Shown here: positions 45,689 through 55,886 of the stretch, piece after piece
Layout of the letters: every line of letters starts with the position of its first letter
Numbering within the stretch: position 1 is the stretch's first letter
NCBI GenBank assembly: GCA_021927905.1
Contig: BLLK01000038.1
Coordinates: forward strand, 1,240,001-1,304,000
Direction of reading: 5' to 3'
DNA from: Chaetoceros tenuissimus
Taxonomy: Eukaryota > Bacillariophyta > Thalassiosirophyceae > Chaetocerotales > Chaetocerotaceae
DNA: 64,000 bases
The notes under the pieces: generated by a model
The model's database searches: none
What the model was told of the DNA's origin: nothing
What the model saw: the letters and a program-made list of their open reading frames with translations, nothing else
Made by a program: the position numbers and the translations under genes

Positions 45689-47348
45689 TCACTCCCCCTG
45701 AAATTTTGCTACAACTGGACCCCAATCCTTCTCAAGATCTTCAAAGACGCAAGTCAAATCGGGTACCGAAAACAAGTCGATTGTATTGTCAATTGAATCC
45801 TCGTCTGCCCCTTTCAAAGGATCCTGTTCTTCTGAAGATGGAGTAGCCGAGGGATCATATGGCCTTTTCTTTCCAAAAAGTAATGGGTACACAGTTTCAA
45901 ACTCGTCATCTACAGCATCCAAGTTGTCAAGAAAACTTGAAAGAATACCCTCTCTGTAATGATGAAGGAGCTTTCCTTGTCCTCTTTCAGCATCAGACTG
46001 ATCAGTAGTGGAAATATATGGCCTATAGATAGTCTCGACATCGTAAACTTCAGTATGCTGATCAATAAACATATTTCCTTGACCATCACAAAGCGGCCAG
46101 GCATTCACTGAGTCCTTGTAAAAGCGCATCAAGGACGTGAACTTTTGCTCAAGATCACTAGTCTTCTCTCTCGCATCATATTCCTTACCGAGAAGCATAT
46201 CAATTCTCAAGGCAATGGCATCGACAATCATGTCATGCATCTCACGATCCTGTGAGTAGAGTACAGGGTAATGGCATTTGCCTACCTTGTGCATGTCCTC
46301 AATGAGCTTGTCAAAGCGTTTTGTTGGTACAGGAACAAACGGAGATATACGACGACGATTGCGCATTTCTTGAATAGTTTGCCTTGTCAATTGCTGGACT
46401 TCATCCTTCTTCGCGTTTTCATAGCATATGATCATCCTCTTAGTAGCAGGACGAAGCACCTTCTTTGTATCTTGATTGAATAGCAACATTGGAAGAGGAA
46501 TGTCTTCATATGATCTAGAATATCCATATGGAGCAAAGGCTACCTCATGCACTGAAACATGGCATCTATTGTGAGCGTCATAGCTAGCAAATGGTATTTC
46601 CTTGAGCTTCAAAGAACCAGGTTCTTCACCAGGTAAGACCTCGAATGCACATTCATTGATCACTGCGCATAATCGATCCATGAGGAAATGGTTTGGGTTG
46701 TACATGTAGGGTACATAGCAGTTGGCCCTTTTCATCATCATAGCAAGAGTGACTTCAAGTCTCAAGAGCTCAGCATTCAGATTAGCACTATTTTGAGGTA
46801 GACTTGACATCCTTTACAGCGTCTGCACCAGAGACAATAGAATAGAACAACTCTACGCTACAAAACAATCTCTTTTGTTGTCTGTAAGGTAGATTCACAC
46901 CATAGTTCACCATGTTCTGCTTCGCAAAGTGATTCCAGTCCACATGTATGTCGAGATACTATCACAATTCTTCATTTGTTTCGGCAGCCATGCTGGTGAA
47001 GACATTGCGATCATTCGAGGGTCATGAATGCAGTTGCACTTGCTTCCGAAAGGACTGTCACCAATGATACAAAAGATTCATTGGTAAGATGTGAGTCAAA
47101 GCAGCCAATGATGAAGATGATAAGAATAGAATTCTTAAGAACACTACTTACCAAGATCCTGTAGCAATTTGATCGAAGCATAGCATAGAACGAAAAACAT
47201 TTACATCATCAACGATGCCGGCATCCAATCTTTCCAGAATGGTCGTCAAGTGCAATTCTTTTCTAGAATGTGCAAACGTGCAACGACTTCCTAGAGGGCA
47301 CTCTTCGCCACTGAGTGCAGCTTTGCACATTTCTCTTCTGACAATCAT
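45689..47348 (-). pseudogene. zfD: CCCH-finger gene in the inverted arm, broken early in exon 2
   Basis: Exon 1 47348-47152, intron 47151-47055 (97 bp, GTAAGT..GACAG), exon 2 from 47054. Both fingers are intact after splicing (CKAALSGEECPLGSRCTFAH; CFDQIATGS-C-PFGSKCNCIH) and closest to zfA. Soon after, a 4-base loss near 46945-46950 (in HVDWNH) throws the frame into a TGA near 46907. The standard frame is regained near 46800, from where the body and C-terminus are open to 45689 (1122 bp). Internal initiation at the 46810 ATG would give a finger-less protein of 373 residues. Whether that is made is unknown. Confidence 0.75.
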
Positions 47349-48447
47349 TATCCTTTGCTTGAAGTAAAATATGATGAATGAAAAATAGTGTTACCCCGTT
47401 GATTATGTCAACAGTAGTAGATGTGCGTGTATTGTCCAAATACGTGCCTCTGGAAAACTGTTGTCTAAAAAAGATCCAAGAAGGGATCCATTGACGTGGT
47501 GAATGCTTATGTTCAATGACGTGGTAGCTTACAGGACCTTAGCATATCAGCATATTTACAATTACAGGGAATAGTCGATTAGATGGTAGTAGCTGCTCCA
47601 AACTCCAGACTGTGAAGAATCATGATAGGAAGAACGGAATCATAATTACTTTCGAATGATTATTGTAATTATCTGCTGATGATGAGCTTACTTTTTCAGC
47701 GCCATATTCGAAGGAATTAAATAGCTTTGCCATTCTACTAATTTCTCTCATAGGTATATCCTCAAACTCCTTTGCATTCAAATGAATATGATTAACATCG
47801 TTCCCACTTCAAAGGAAGGATTCTTTTCAGAAATGTCATTTTAGAGACAGCTTTGACGAAAGCTGTATGCAACTTTTGATTGGAAAAGTTGTATGCAACT
47901 TTTTGACTGCTTGGAGTTGCACATGATTAATCCGTGAGAATGTGAGAATGAAGAAGAAGAGAATCGATTCGTGAATGGAATGTAAAGGATCTGGCTGATC
48001 AAAGGAAATTTGTAGTTGAGAAGTGGAATGAGGAATGAGAGAAAGTGTGGAACAGGGAACAAAAAGGGCAGATTGATATCATTCAACAGTTCCTTTCACT
48101 TGCTTCGTGCAGTTTCGTTCTTACTACTAAAAATCTATCAGGTTTGAGTGTTTGAATGGAAATGGTACTACTTCAGTTGATCCTCCATGCATCTTCTAAT
48201 ACTACTAGCTAGTTTGGTCCGCTAGTTTGAATGAATGTGAAGAGTATTGCTAAGGATTGTTACTATTGAAAAACTTGGGATCATTCTATAGGGGCCGCAG
48301 CCAGTATTATTTCTTGTTACTATTCATTCTTTCGAAGAAATTCTTCTTTAGTAGTGCTTGTGAATCGAATCATCATGCTCGATATTGTTGGGATACTCAG
48401 AAGGAATTCAGCTGCCTTGCATTGGTCATTGTTTGGGAATTGGAACG

Positions 48448-48526
48448 ATTTTGGTGTATTCGGTAAATTGACACTGGGAACAACAAGCGACTGGCCAGGG
48501 ATTAAAGCCGACTGAAAAGGGATTAG
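48448..48526 (-). repeat. Junction repeat JR-7
   Basis: Inverted copy: GGTAAATTGACACTGGGAAC, then GGGATTAAAGCCGACTGAAA on the plus strand; placed upstream of zfD as JR-1 is upstream of zfA. Confidence 0.75.
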
Positions 48527-48639
48527 ATAATGGTGGACGATAGTCGAGGATGATCTTCGGGTGAAATATTCAAAAGTATTTTCTTGATCTACCATGTAAA
48601 TAAGTGAAGTTGCAAGATTAAATATTTTCGTTTCGATTC

Positions 48640-48840
48640 TACTTGGTACAAGTACGGTGTTTCCAGATTATGAACCAACAAGCACATAGAACAATCTCGT
48701 CAGTATTCAGATAGCTAAACGAAATTGAACCTCCTATCTTATCACTCATATATTACTAATCGAAATCGAGTCATTTTTACTACGCAAATGCTTGGGGATT
48801 TTTGAATATAATAATATAGGACGAAGGAGAAAAACTCACG
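48640..48840 (+). repeat. Spacer repeat, copy a
   Basis: Shares AGATAGCTAAA.GAAATTG, CACCTCCTATCT-like blocks and AAATGCTTGGGGATTTTTGA with 49215-49410 (same strand) and, inverted, 26450-26690. Non-coding. Confidence 0.6.
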
Positions 48841-49009
48841 AGTAAATGCATATTCAATACAATACTACTATCAATCAAATCACATATCAGTATAGGCAAT
48901 ATCAGCCAAATCAGGAGGCAATACCAACACATCGAAGAAACAATCTTTTTCTTTCGAAACAAGCGCATGGGATATTGTCAACACTCAAAATAGACCGGGA
49001 TTTCGTTTT

Positions 49010-49190
49010 TGTTATGAACTGAAAGCGGCAATTTGTTTTCAAATCGAAGTGGGTATGTGGCGTGTGAAGAATTAAAGGAATAAGGATTCTTTTCAAAAAA
49101 GAGCGCCTCCTGAAACACAATCTTATTGTTTTTTCCTAAGGTGAAAATGAAAAAACCTTTGAAGTATTTTCGTCTCTAAAGATTCTTTTG
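49010..49190 (+). pseudogene. IFT56: IFT56 fragment (copy 3)
   Basis: About 180 bp matching the middle of IFT56 on the plus strand: the segment before and after LLKHNLIVFS, continuing GENEKTFEVFSSLK. Here the run before TCC keeps the frame, but the following GAG codon is TAA. It shows what the local ancestral frame was, and that this copy is independently broken. It lies in the inverted arm, in the orientation expected from the left arm. Confidence 0.75.
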
Positions 49191-49214
49191 ATGCTACCAT
49201 GTTAAGAAGTGTAG

Positions 49215-49410
49215 ATCCAAGTTGAGTAAGAATCAATGCATTCGGTAAAAGTAAGGCATTTTATAGACTGGGAAGCAAGCGTGTGGAACAAAGTCGTTAG
49301 CATTCAAATAGCTAAAGAAAATTGCACCTCCTATCTACACTCGCATAGCTATTTATAATTGAGTCATTCTTGCTACGAAAATGCTTGGGGATTTTTGAGT
49401 ATAATAAAAT
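49215..49410 (+). repeat. Spacer repeat, copy b
   Basis: Diverged direct copy of 48640-48840 ending in AAATGCTTGGGGATTTTTGA; it separates the IFT56 and rhomboid fragments. Confidence 0.6.
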
Positions 49411-49514
49411 ATGAATGGGGAGATAAAGTCATGATTAAATGCAGATTCAAATTATACTAAAAGAATGTGGTAACTAAGAATACCTATCAAATGTCAAATC
49501 AGTAATTAATAACA

Positions 49515-49785
49515 GCATGTTGATATCATACTAGTCAAATCTACAGTGTATTACATATTCATTATCAATGCTCACAAGCTATAATTTATAATAAATGTTG
49601 ATCATGCGAAAAATATCGGTTCAAATAAAGGTTACAAGCTATTGGAATATGCTTCTCGTCTTCTATTTCTTCAGCACGATGAGAATTTGTTTAATCTTTT
49701 TTTGTCTTGGTAGTTATATATCAAAAAATAAAGGGAGTGTGAGCGGGCCCTTTGGCAAATTATATAGGTACCTAGTATATTCATC
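49515..49785 (+). pseudogene. Rhomboid protease 3'-end fragment (copy 3)
   Basis: About 270 bp matching the last membrane segments of rhomboid copy 1: VFYFFSTMRICLIFFCLGSY then SKNKGSVSGPFGK, against VFYFFSTMSIFIDFIYLGSY and SNKEGSMSGHFGK in copy 1. DNA-level similarity starts at CATGTTGAT, near 49517. It has no catalytic motifs and is a remnant. The part retained is the one missing from copy 2. Confidence 0.75.
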
Positions 49786-50072
49786 TAGGTAGTGTCAAGA
49801 TTGAAAAGTGCAAACAAAGTATAGTATAGTTTTAAACAATAGGGAGTCGAGCGTCGTCTGTGTATTTGGGGGTCTTCAATTGTTAGAAATGTCGTCGAAA
49901 ATGCTATTGGTGTCTTGACACCAATGATTGCGTCATCGAATGTCGTACATACGATGATGATGCGAACACACAAATCAAAAGTGTATAAATCAACTTCTTC
50001 ATGGTACCATGGTACTTTTACAATCAGAGCTAATCCTAACTATTCATTACTCCTCAGATCATAAATTCAAGT

Positions 50073-50741
50073 ATGTTACAGAACTGCAAGTTAACTTATT
50101 TCAACATTCCTGGAAGAGGCGAAGCGATAAGACTGGCCCTAACTCTCGGTGGTATTTCATTTACAGATGAAAGAATCCAGTTTTCAGATTGGAGAGAGAC
50201 CATCAAGCCCACTACACCATATGGATCCCTCCCGGTACTGGTACTTTCTAATGGCTCTGCTGTAGCTCAGCAGCGAGCTATTCTGCGCTTTGTAGGCAAG
50301 GAAACTTCTCTCTATTCCAGCGATTCCTTCGAAGCAGCAAAGGTTGATGAAATGATGGATGCTTGTGAAGATATAATTAGCAAGACCTTCTCTGTAGGAA
50401 GCGGTCTTGAAAAGGAAGAAAAGGAAGCAGCGAGAATGGAAGCTTGTAAAGAGGGGGGAGTCACCTATGAGATGCTTAAGAAAATTGATACAGTGATTTC
50501 CTCGAATAAAGGTGAATATATTGTTGGTGATCACTTGACTATTGCAGATTTGTTTTTATTTCAAAATACAAGCAACTTAATTAGTGGGCTATATGATGGT
50601 GTTCCCTCAAATGCTCTTGATTCCTTTCCTGCTATAGCTAATATCAGGAAGAAAGTTCGAAACAATCCTGAGATTTGCAAATATTATGATGGCTTAGTCG
50701 ATTCTATCAACGTTCCAGATGCATACAAAGTACAGCATTAA
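50073..50741 (+). CDS. Glutathione S-transferase, sigma-like
   Basis: 222 residues, the normal length. The N-terminal thioredoxin-like domain has LTYFNIPGRGEAIRLAL with the catalytic-type Tyr about residue 9, and GSLPVLVLSNGSAVAQQRAILRF (cis-Pro and the glutathione-contacting Ser/Gln region). The C-terminal helical domain has GDHLTIADLFLF. It conjugates glutathione to electrophiles in the cytosol. Sigma class fits best (YFNIPGRGE), though alpha/mu-like relatives cannot be excluded. Intact, single exon. Confidence 0.88.
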   Translation: MLQNCKLTYFNIPGRGEAIRLALTLGGISFTDERIQFSDWRETIKPTTPYGSLPVLVLSNGSAVAQQRAILRFVGKETSLYSSDSFEAAKVDEMMDACEDIISKTFSVGSGLEKEEKEAARMEACKEGGVTYEMLKKIDTVISSNKGEYIVGDHLTIADLFLFQNTSNLISGLYDGVPSNALDSFPAIANIRKKVRNNPEICKYYDGLVDSINVPDAYKVQH

Positions 50742-50771
50742 AATGACATTCAAAGTACATACTAATTAGAT

Positions 50772-51986
50772 TTATTGTAAAAATGCCCCCCTATGATCAT
50801 TTCCTGTCCAGAGAGCAACCAGATGCCGACTAATACCTATACGAAAATCTTCCAGCTGTTCTCTTAGACATTCATGTAATAGGACATGCTCACATGGTCG
50901 TTTGTCTTTGATATTTGAGAATCTCATGATTGTTGCTTTATCTCGCTTTGTGAGTATGTCATGATTTATTTGGTATCGACATTTCGGTTCTAAGTATGAG
51001 CGAGCTTTGTAAATTGTCATTCCTCCAAAACAAGAGCGTACAGGTTCAATCCCATCTTGATGTGATGAACCCATATTTTTAAAAAGAGCAATTCGTCTTT
51101 GTCTAGTTTCTTCTTGGAGTCTTTCTTCATCTGTAAAGTTATTCTGCTTATGAAATCTTGTTTTCATCAAACGTTTATTGAAATGAAACATATCATTTCC
51201 TACTGTGATTTTGCTTTCATCACTCTTGCCGAATAGCCTCTTATCATTTTGTAAAATAAATACGTCAGGTAGGAGAATGGTAGCGTAGGTATCATAGTAC
51301 TTTTGCTCTTGTTTGCTACCAGCTCCGTTTGTGCATACAGCATCATACCTCCCAGCATTCATGGTCAACCCTTTCATTTGTTTATTAACATTAGAAAGAG
51401 CAGGCCACTTTGTCATATCAAAATCAGCAATGATAATTGTTCCTTTTTCAATATCCATATCCTTGTTTGTATAGAATTCATTTGAAATCATATTTCTTTG
51501 TAGATCTCTGAGTAGAGTCAGTCTGGCCACTCTTTTCATAGAGCGAGGAAACTTAATTTGTAATTCTCTTTCGCTTTTCAAGACTATAGGTGCACATTCT
51601 GAGAAAGACGTATAGATTGAATTTTGGTCATTTAAAAGAGAGTCCTCTCGTTCGAAATGAATTTTCTCTTTGCTCAGCACAAATATTCCGATATTGTATT
51701 TGCAGCTGACTTTAATCATGTCCTTCCGACGCTTTTTAATAGCCCTATCATCCTCTGCAAGAGCGAGAAGCCAGTTATTCGTAACCTTCCCACTACCACC
51801 TGTATTGAGTGAGAAATCTTGTGGAATAGATAATTCTTCTGGCATGTCTATGAATCCGCTATATTCAAAGAGACTCAGAAATACAAGAACATACACAATG
51901 ATTCCACAAAAGAGAAATGAGTACGCTTGACGCTTCCGACAGACCAACTTTTCCCTCTGCTTCTTTGGAATAAGAATCATTGTCAT
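50772..51986 (-). CDS. Type II membrane glycosyltransferase-like protein (paralogue 2)
   Basis: 404 residues from the ATG at 51986 (an in-frame TTG lies 12 bases upstream). One TM near the N-terminus (FLFCGIIVYVLVFLSLF). It shares with 33255-34358: VTNNWLLALA, CAPIVLKSE, IIIADFDMTKWP, YYDTYATILLPD, VRSCFGGMTIYKA and RPCEHVLLHEC, with extra sequence between. Motif order suggests a GT69/CAP59-like glycosyltransferase, tentatively. It is not part of the inverted arms: both paralogues are on the minus strand. Confidence 0.5.
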   Translation of the reverse strand: MTMILIPKKQREKLVCRKRQAYSFLFCGIIVYVLVFLSLFEYSGFIDMPEELSIPQDFSLNTGGSGKVTNNWLLALAEDDRAIKKRRKDMIKVSCKYNIGIFVLSKEKIHFEREDSLLNDQNSIYTSFSECAPIVLKSERELQIKFPRSMKRVARLTLLRDLQRNMISNEFYTNKDMDIEKGTIIIADFDMTKWPALSNVNKQMKGLTMNAGRYDAVCTNGAGSKQEQKYYDTYATILLPDVFILQNDKRLFGKSDESKITVGNDMFHFNKRLMKTRFHKQNNFTDEERLQEETRQRRIALFKNMGSSHQDGIEPVRSCFGGMTIYKARSYLEPKCRYQINHDILTKRDKATIMRFSNIKDKRPCEHVLLHECLREQLEDFRIGISRHLVALWTGNDHRGAFLQ

Positions 51987-52420
51987 CACTTGATACAAAG
52001 AAAATGTTTATTTCAGCTATCCAAATAAATACTATTCTTTATCCCCATTCTCTCAGAAATAGCAAGCAAACAAAGGAGGACTGGAATTTATATGAGTTAC
52101 TCTTTAGTAGAATGTTTACTTCATAGTTTGAGAAAAAGTTTATCTCTCATTCATGATGAGGACATGATGATGAGAAGATGAGAAGTGAGAAGCTCTATTT
52201 CAGCGAAGATGATGACATCACATCGGACAAAAATATGCTAAATTAGATTTTTGTGTTATTCCATTTTTAGTTTCTTTCAATTTTCATTTTAATTTATTTT
52301 GAAGTGCGATTTAAAATTTTCACCCAGTAATAATTTATATTTTTTAATAACTTCATTAGACTATCTATCACTTTCATATTAAGACAAGAGATTAGAGAAA
52401 ATTGCTGTAGTACGTGTTCA
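51987..52420. other. Intergenic, nothing recognised
   Basis: AT-rich spacer; GATGATGAGAAGATGAGAAG-type simple sequence near 52160-52180. Confidence 0.4.
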
Positions 52421-53494
52421 TTACTCGTATAATCTCTCCACCATTTTCTCTTCAGATTGATCAATGTCAAGAGCTGGAACAATAATGTCATTCTGGTTGC
52501 TCTGTTCAATATCATCGTCTCTCACTATTATCCTAGGCAAACGAAATTCTTTCGGACCATGTTTCCACACACTAGACTTTACTCCTGCATTGCTGTGAAC
52601 ATTTCTGCTTCTCATCCTACTCAAACTGAAACGACTAAGGGTCGAAGATCTAGTATTAGTCTTCCAATTCTTCCCTTCCGACTCATAGTCATCATAAACT
52701 CGTTTCGGAAATTCCTTTCTCATGAAAAAAGCATCTTCCCCATCTTGATAATAACCTCGAATCACATCTACTACACCATAGCCCATACCTTCGCAATATA
52801 ATCGTCTCGCAGCAACATTACTAACACGAACATGCAACCCAACTCCATCGGCATGATGACCCTCATCCATATGAAAATGAAGCTGTTTCATCAACTGTGC
52901 AGCTAATCCTCTTCTTCGAAAAGTAGGCAAAACAGCTAGACTAGTAACATGTCCCAACATTTCAGTCTTGCGTTCATTCGCATAGTATTCCTGAAAGTAT
53001 TCATCTGAATCCATAACTTTGGAAGGCATTCTCTTTGACTTTTTCAAAGAAGAGGGAGGAGCAATTGCTGTTTCTTCCACTTTGCCAAGTACATATCCTA
53101 CAATTTCATTTTGGGGTTTGGAAGCATCATAGGTGTTGAATGGGTTATTGAATGCATCGTCTTCTCGATGTTTATCTTGTGGTTCTTCCACTACGTGTTC
53201 TGCTACAAGTGCAAGATCTGGCCATTGACGAAGGTGGTTGACGTAAAAATTACTCGAGTAGTTTTCAGGCAGGGTTGCTAGGTTGCATCTCTGGATGGAT
53301 GGTACATCTTGACGTGTCGCCAGTCGTAATTGAATACTTCCTTTGAGAGCCGGTATTGGAAATGATGATTTCGTAGATCCTACATTCATTGTAATTGTTG
53401 GTTCCGAGGTAGCAAGTGCTGATGATGACCTCAGGAGATAGAGGAAAATCAGTTTGCGTCTAGCTTGAAGTGCAGGCCTTATTGTTTTCAACAT
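52421..53494 (-). CDS. NAA10: NAA10-like N-terminal acetyltransferase (GNAT)
   Basis: 357 residues. The GNAT core matches ARD1/NAA10: IRLATRQDVPSIQRCNLATLPENY, then GHVTSLAVLPTFRRRGLAAQL with the acetyl-CoA loop RRRGLA (about 198-203), LHVRVSNVAARRLYCEGMGY, and GYYQDGEDAFFM. NAA10 acetylates nascent N-termini as part of NatA at the ribosome. It is longer than animal NAA10 (~235): an N-terminal extension of ~50, an insert of ~50 residues between the first strand region and the core, and a ~90-residue charged tail. The extension could instead target an organelle. Family strong, exact partner uncertain. Confidence 0.82.
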   Translation of the reverse strand: MLKTIRPALQARRKLIFLYLLRSSSALATSEPTITMNVGSTKSSFPIPALKGSIQLRLATRQDVPSIQRCNLATLPENYSSNFYVNHLRQWPDLALVAEHVVEEPQDKHREDDAFNNPFNTYDASKPQNEIVGYVLGKVEETAIAPPSSLKKSKRMPSKVMDSDEYFQEYYANERKTEMLGHVTSLAVLPTFRRRGLAAQLMKQLHFHMDEGHHADGVGLHVRVSNVAARRLYCEGMGYGVVDVIRGYYQDGEDAFFMRKEFPKRVYDDYESEGKNWKTNTRSSTLSRFSLSRMRSRNVHSNAGVKSSVWKHGPKEFRLPRIIVRDDDIEQSNQNDIIVPALDIDQSEEKMVERLYE

Positions 53495-53688
53495 GTTTAT
53501 ATAATTGGCTAGAGTAGAAGTTCAGTAAGAAGAGGAGAGTAGCTATAGCCGGGTTGTGTAGAGGTCGAGATGATGACTTTAGGCTGGTAGAGCTATATGT
53601 TGTTGAAAGAACAAATAGTAACAATGGCCAAGTAATGAATTAGACATGTATGTGTTGTTAGTTGTTGGCGAAGAAGAATGAACTGATA

Positions 53689-54635
53689 CACATTAAACCT
53701 CACCGGGGGAGCTACATGAAAATCTCTCCCCCCTATTCATTCCCACAAAACTGTAAGAAAAGGTTCTAGGATGCATAACCTGACATCTGAACGGATTCAT
53801 TCCACCTTTCAAAAAGTGTTTGAGAAAAAAAAGATTGTCTTTTTCTCTATTACACTCTCGCGTAAAAGTAGTAAGTAATTCTTATTTACATTGATTGTAC
53901 TCCACCAACACACTATTATAGATAATACTAGTTCAGAAAGCATACAAAGACTAAAAGAACAAACATATAAAAGTTCTGCTCTACGAACTTATCTTGTAGT
54001 GTGAAAGAGTGCATTTCAAAACATGATGCAGACAAGAGCAATGAAAGAAAAGAAGAAAACTGTTTTGGTAATTTTCTAAAAAACACCAAGTGTTACAATA
54101 TCATATTGGTTTAATAATAGTACGCAAATGTATACTTAATTCAATTTTGATGATTTCAGCAATACACAAAACGTTTGGAGGTACATGTATCAATGTCACC
54201 AAGAAAACGAAGTAAAAACCCACAAAGAAAACTATGTAAGCATAAAGCGCAGTGATCGCGGACCTCTTGGAATACCACCTTTACTTGATTGTAGCTGATT
54301 CATAGGTGGAGTTGGGGGAAGATGACAAGTAGTAGAGATTCACTTAGGAAACATTCCTCCGCCGGCCGGCCACTCAATGTGGTCACAAGCCATTCCCCGT
54401 CTTCTTTACGTTGTATGTATTCTAGAAACAACAAAAATATAACAAGAAAGATAGAAGTCACCATACGCTTTGGTGGAATGTTTATTGGTTATCAACTTTT
54501 TATGTTACTTCCAGCAGAGAGAGAGACGTGTGTGTTCGTTGCTTCTTCTTCTCCGCATTTGAATTTTTGTGGGAATGAGTAGAGGGGTGGTAAAATTCAG
54601 ACTTTCATGTGACTCCCCCGGTGAGGTTTAATGTG
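53689..54635. mobile_element. Non-autonomous Tc1/mariner-type element, 947 bp
   Basis: The ends are inverted repeats: CACATTAAACCTCACCGGGG at 53689 and its reverse complement ending at 54635. The similarity continues inward for ~65 bp with gaps (GGGAG..ACATGAAA.TCT, CCCCT..TCATTCCCACAAAA). TA flanks both sides (53687-53688 and 54636-54637), fitting a TA target duplication. No transposase; the 86-codon frame at 54322-54582 has no domain. Confidence 0.8.
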
Positions 54636-54734
54636 TATCGGTGACGTGAGCTTCTACGTTTTCTTATGAGAAAGTTTTGTAAGTGTCATGTGACATATCT
54701 AATAAGCTATTTTTGACAGCAGTCAATTTTCAGA

Positions 54735-55749
54735 CCCTTTCCTAGACGAGGGGGCCAAAAGTGGCCTTTTTCAGAAAAATCATAATATCACTTGTAATTG
54801 GTCAATTTTACTTATTCCAAGTACTCTATATTCCTGAACATATTGTTTCTAATGCTTGTGTAATTTTATAGCTTCGAAATTTAATTTTTTGTTGAGTTAT
54901 TACAACATTACTTTCCAATGTGTATTGACAGTAGTGTCAAAATGTCCTAGAAAAACGCAATACAAAAAGTTGCTATTTTTTGTTTGACCTTTACATTTCT
55001 TTGTTTAAAAGTCGAATCTATACTTTTGTTGATTTATTCTGCTTCTAAATGCTTTGTTTATTGGATATGAATCGAGAGATCTGGGCGAATCAGTGATTTG
55101 AAGCCGAAATGGCTCAAATTCCAAAATCCATGAAATTCATCGCCAAAATTGAGATTTTCAGAACCCGGGCGATCCATAGTATAGATTGAAACTGAGCATC
55201 CTATGGCATTGCATAAGCAAACCAAGATAGATACCCCTTCCTTATGTATTAATGGAGGAATGTGGATTGTTGTATTGCTTTCAGTCTTTATTTTTCGATC
55301 ATTTCACGCCATTTTCCAAAAGAGGTCCATTTCTACAAAATCTTCAGATTCAACATGTATTTTTACAACGTTTTTGTGGTACAATAAAGCTCAAAAGTCC
55401 CGGTTCTCTCGTTTTCCATTCGTTCTTCATACTATCAGCTTCCTATTGATATGCTGTTTATGTTCATTGAATTTATATTTCCTTTGATTTGCACATATCT
55501 TCATAGTCTTCTCCATAAATTCAATGAGAACCCTACAGCAAGTCAATACTGTATATTTTATCAAATACAATGCACAAAATCTTAATCCGAGCGCACCATC
55601 CATTCAAATAGGTACATAGTAGACTACTGATGAAATTTGGTGTAATTTTATTTGTTGGAAGTGATGGAATTGAGACGATGTGTTTGGTAATGTTGTGTGT
55701 GTTCTTTTTTTATCGCCAAAAAAGTGACGATCTCCCGTCTAGGAAAGGG
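54735..55749. mobile_element. Non-autonomous piggyBac-like element, 1015 bp
   Basis: Inverted ends CCCTTTCCTAGACGAGGG (from 54735) and CCCTTTCCTAGACGGGAG (inverted, ending at 55749). The right end is followed by TTAA (55750-55753), the piggyBac target; the left flank is CAGA, so one TTAA is mutated or the assignment is imperfect. Internal frames (e.g. 55203-55487, hydrophobic) show no transposase. It lies ~100 bp from the previous element. Confidence 0.6.
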
Positions 55750-55886
55750 TTAAAGGTATTTACACACCATTTTACATAATAGGAGCATTCTTATTGCAGT
55801 ACTTTTGAGAAAGCCGAGACTATTGCATATTTTAGAGTAAAGCTTACATATAAAGAAAGAGTCTCAGCATTTTTATAAATCTGTTC

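Larger units (their letters stand above)
47349..49009. other. zfD upstream region, inverted copy of the zfA upstream DNA
   Basis: No gene. 47349-48560 matches 15590-16773 inverted. 48600-48930 matches 26340-26700 inverted. An upstream GTATGCAACTTTT-rich block lies near 47860-47910. Confidence 0.55.

Noticed and set aside
46810-47148. zfD as an intact gene
   Set aside because: The 4-base loss leads to a TGA before the main domain when read from the fingers.
49595-49792. Independent 65-codon membrane protein gene
   Set aside because: It is a fragment of the rhomboid 3' end with no start context.
55203-55487. 94-codon hydrophobic ORF as a membrane gene
   Set aside because: It lies wholly inside the piggyBac-like element and has no homologue or start context to support it.
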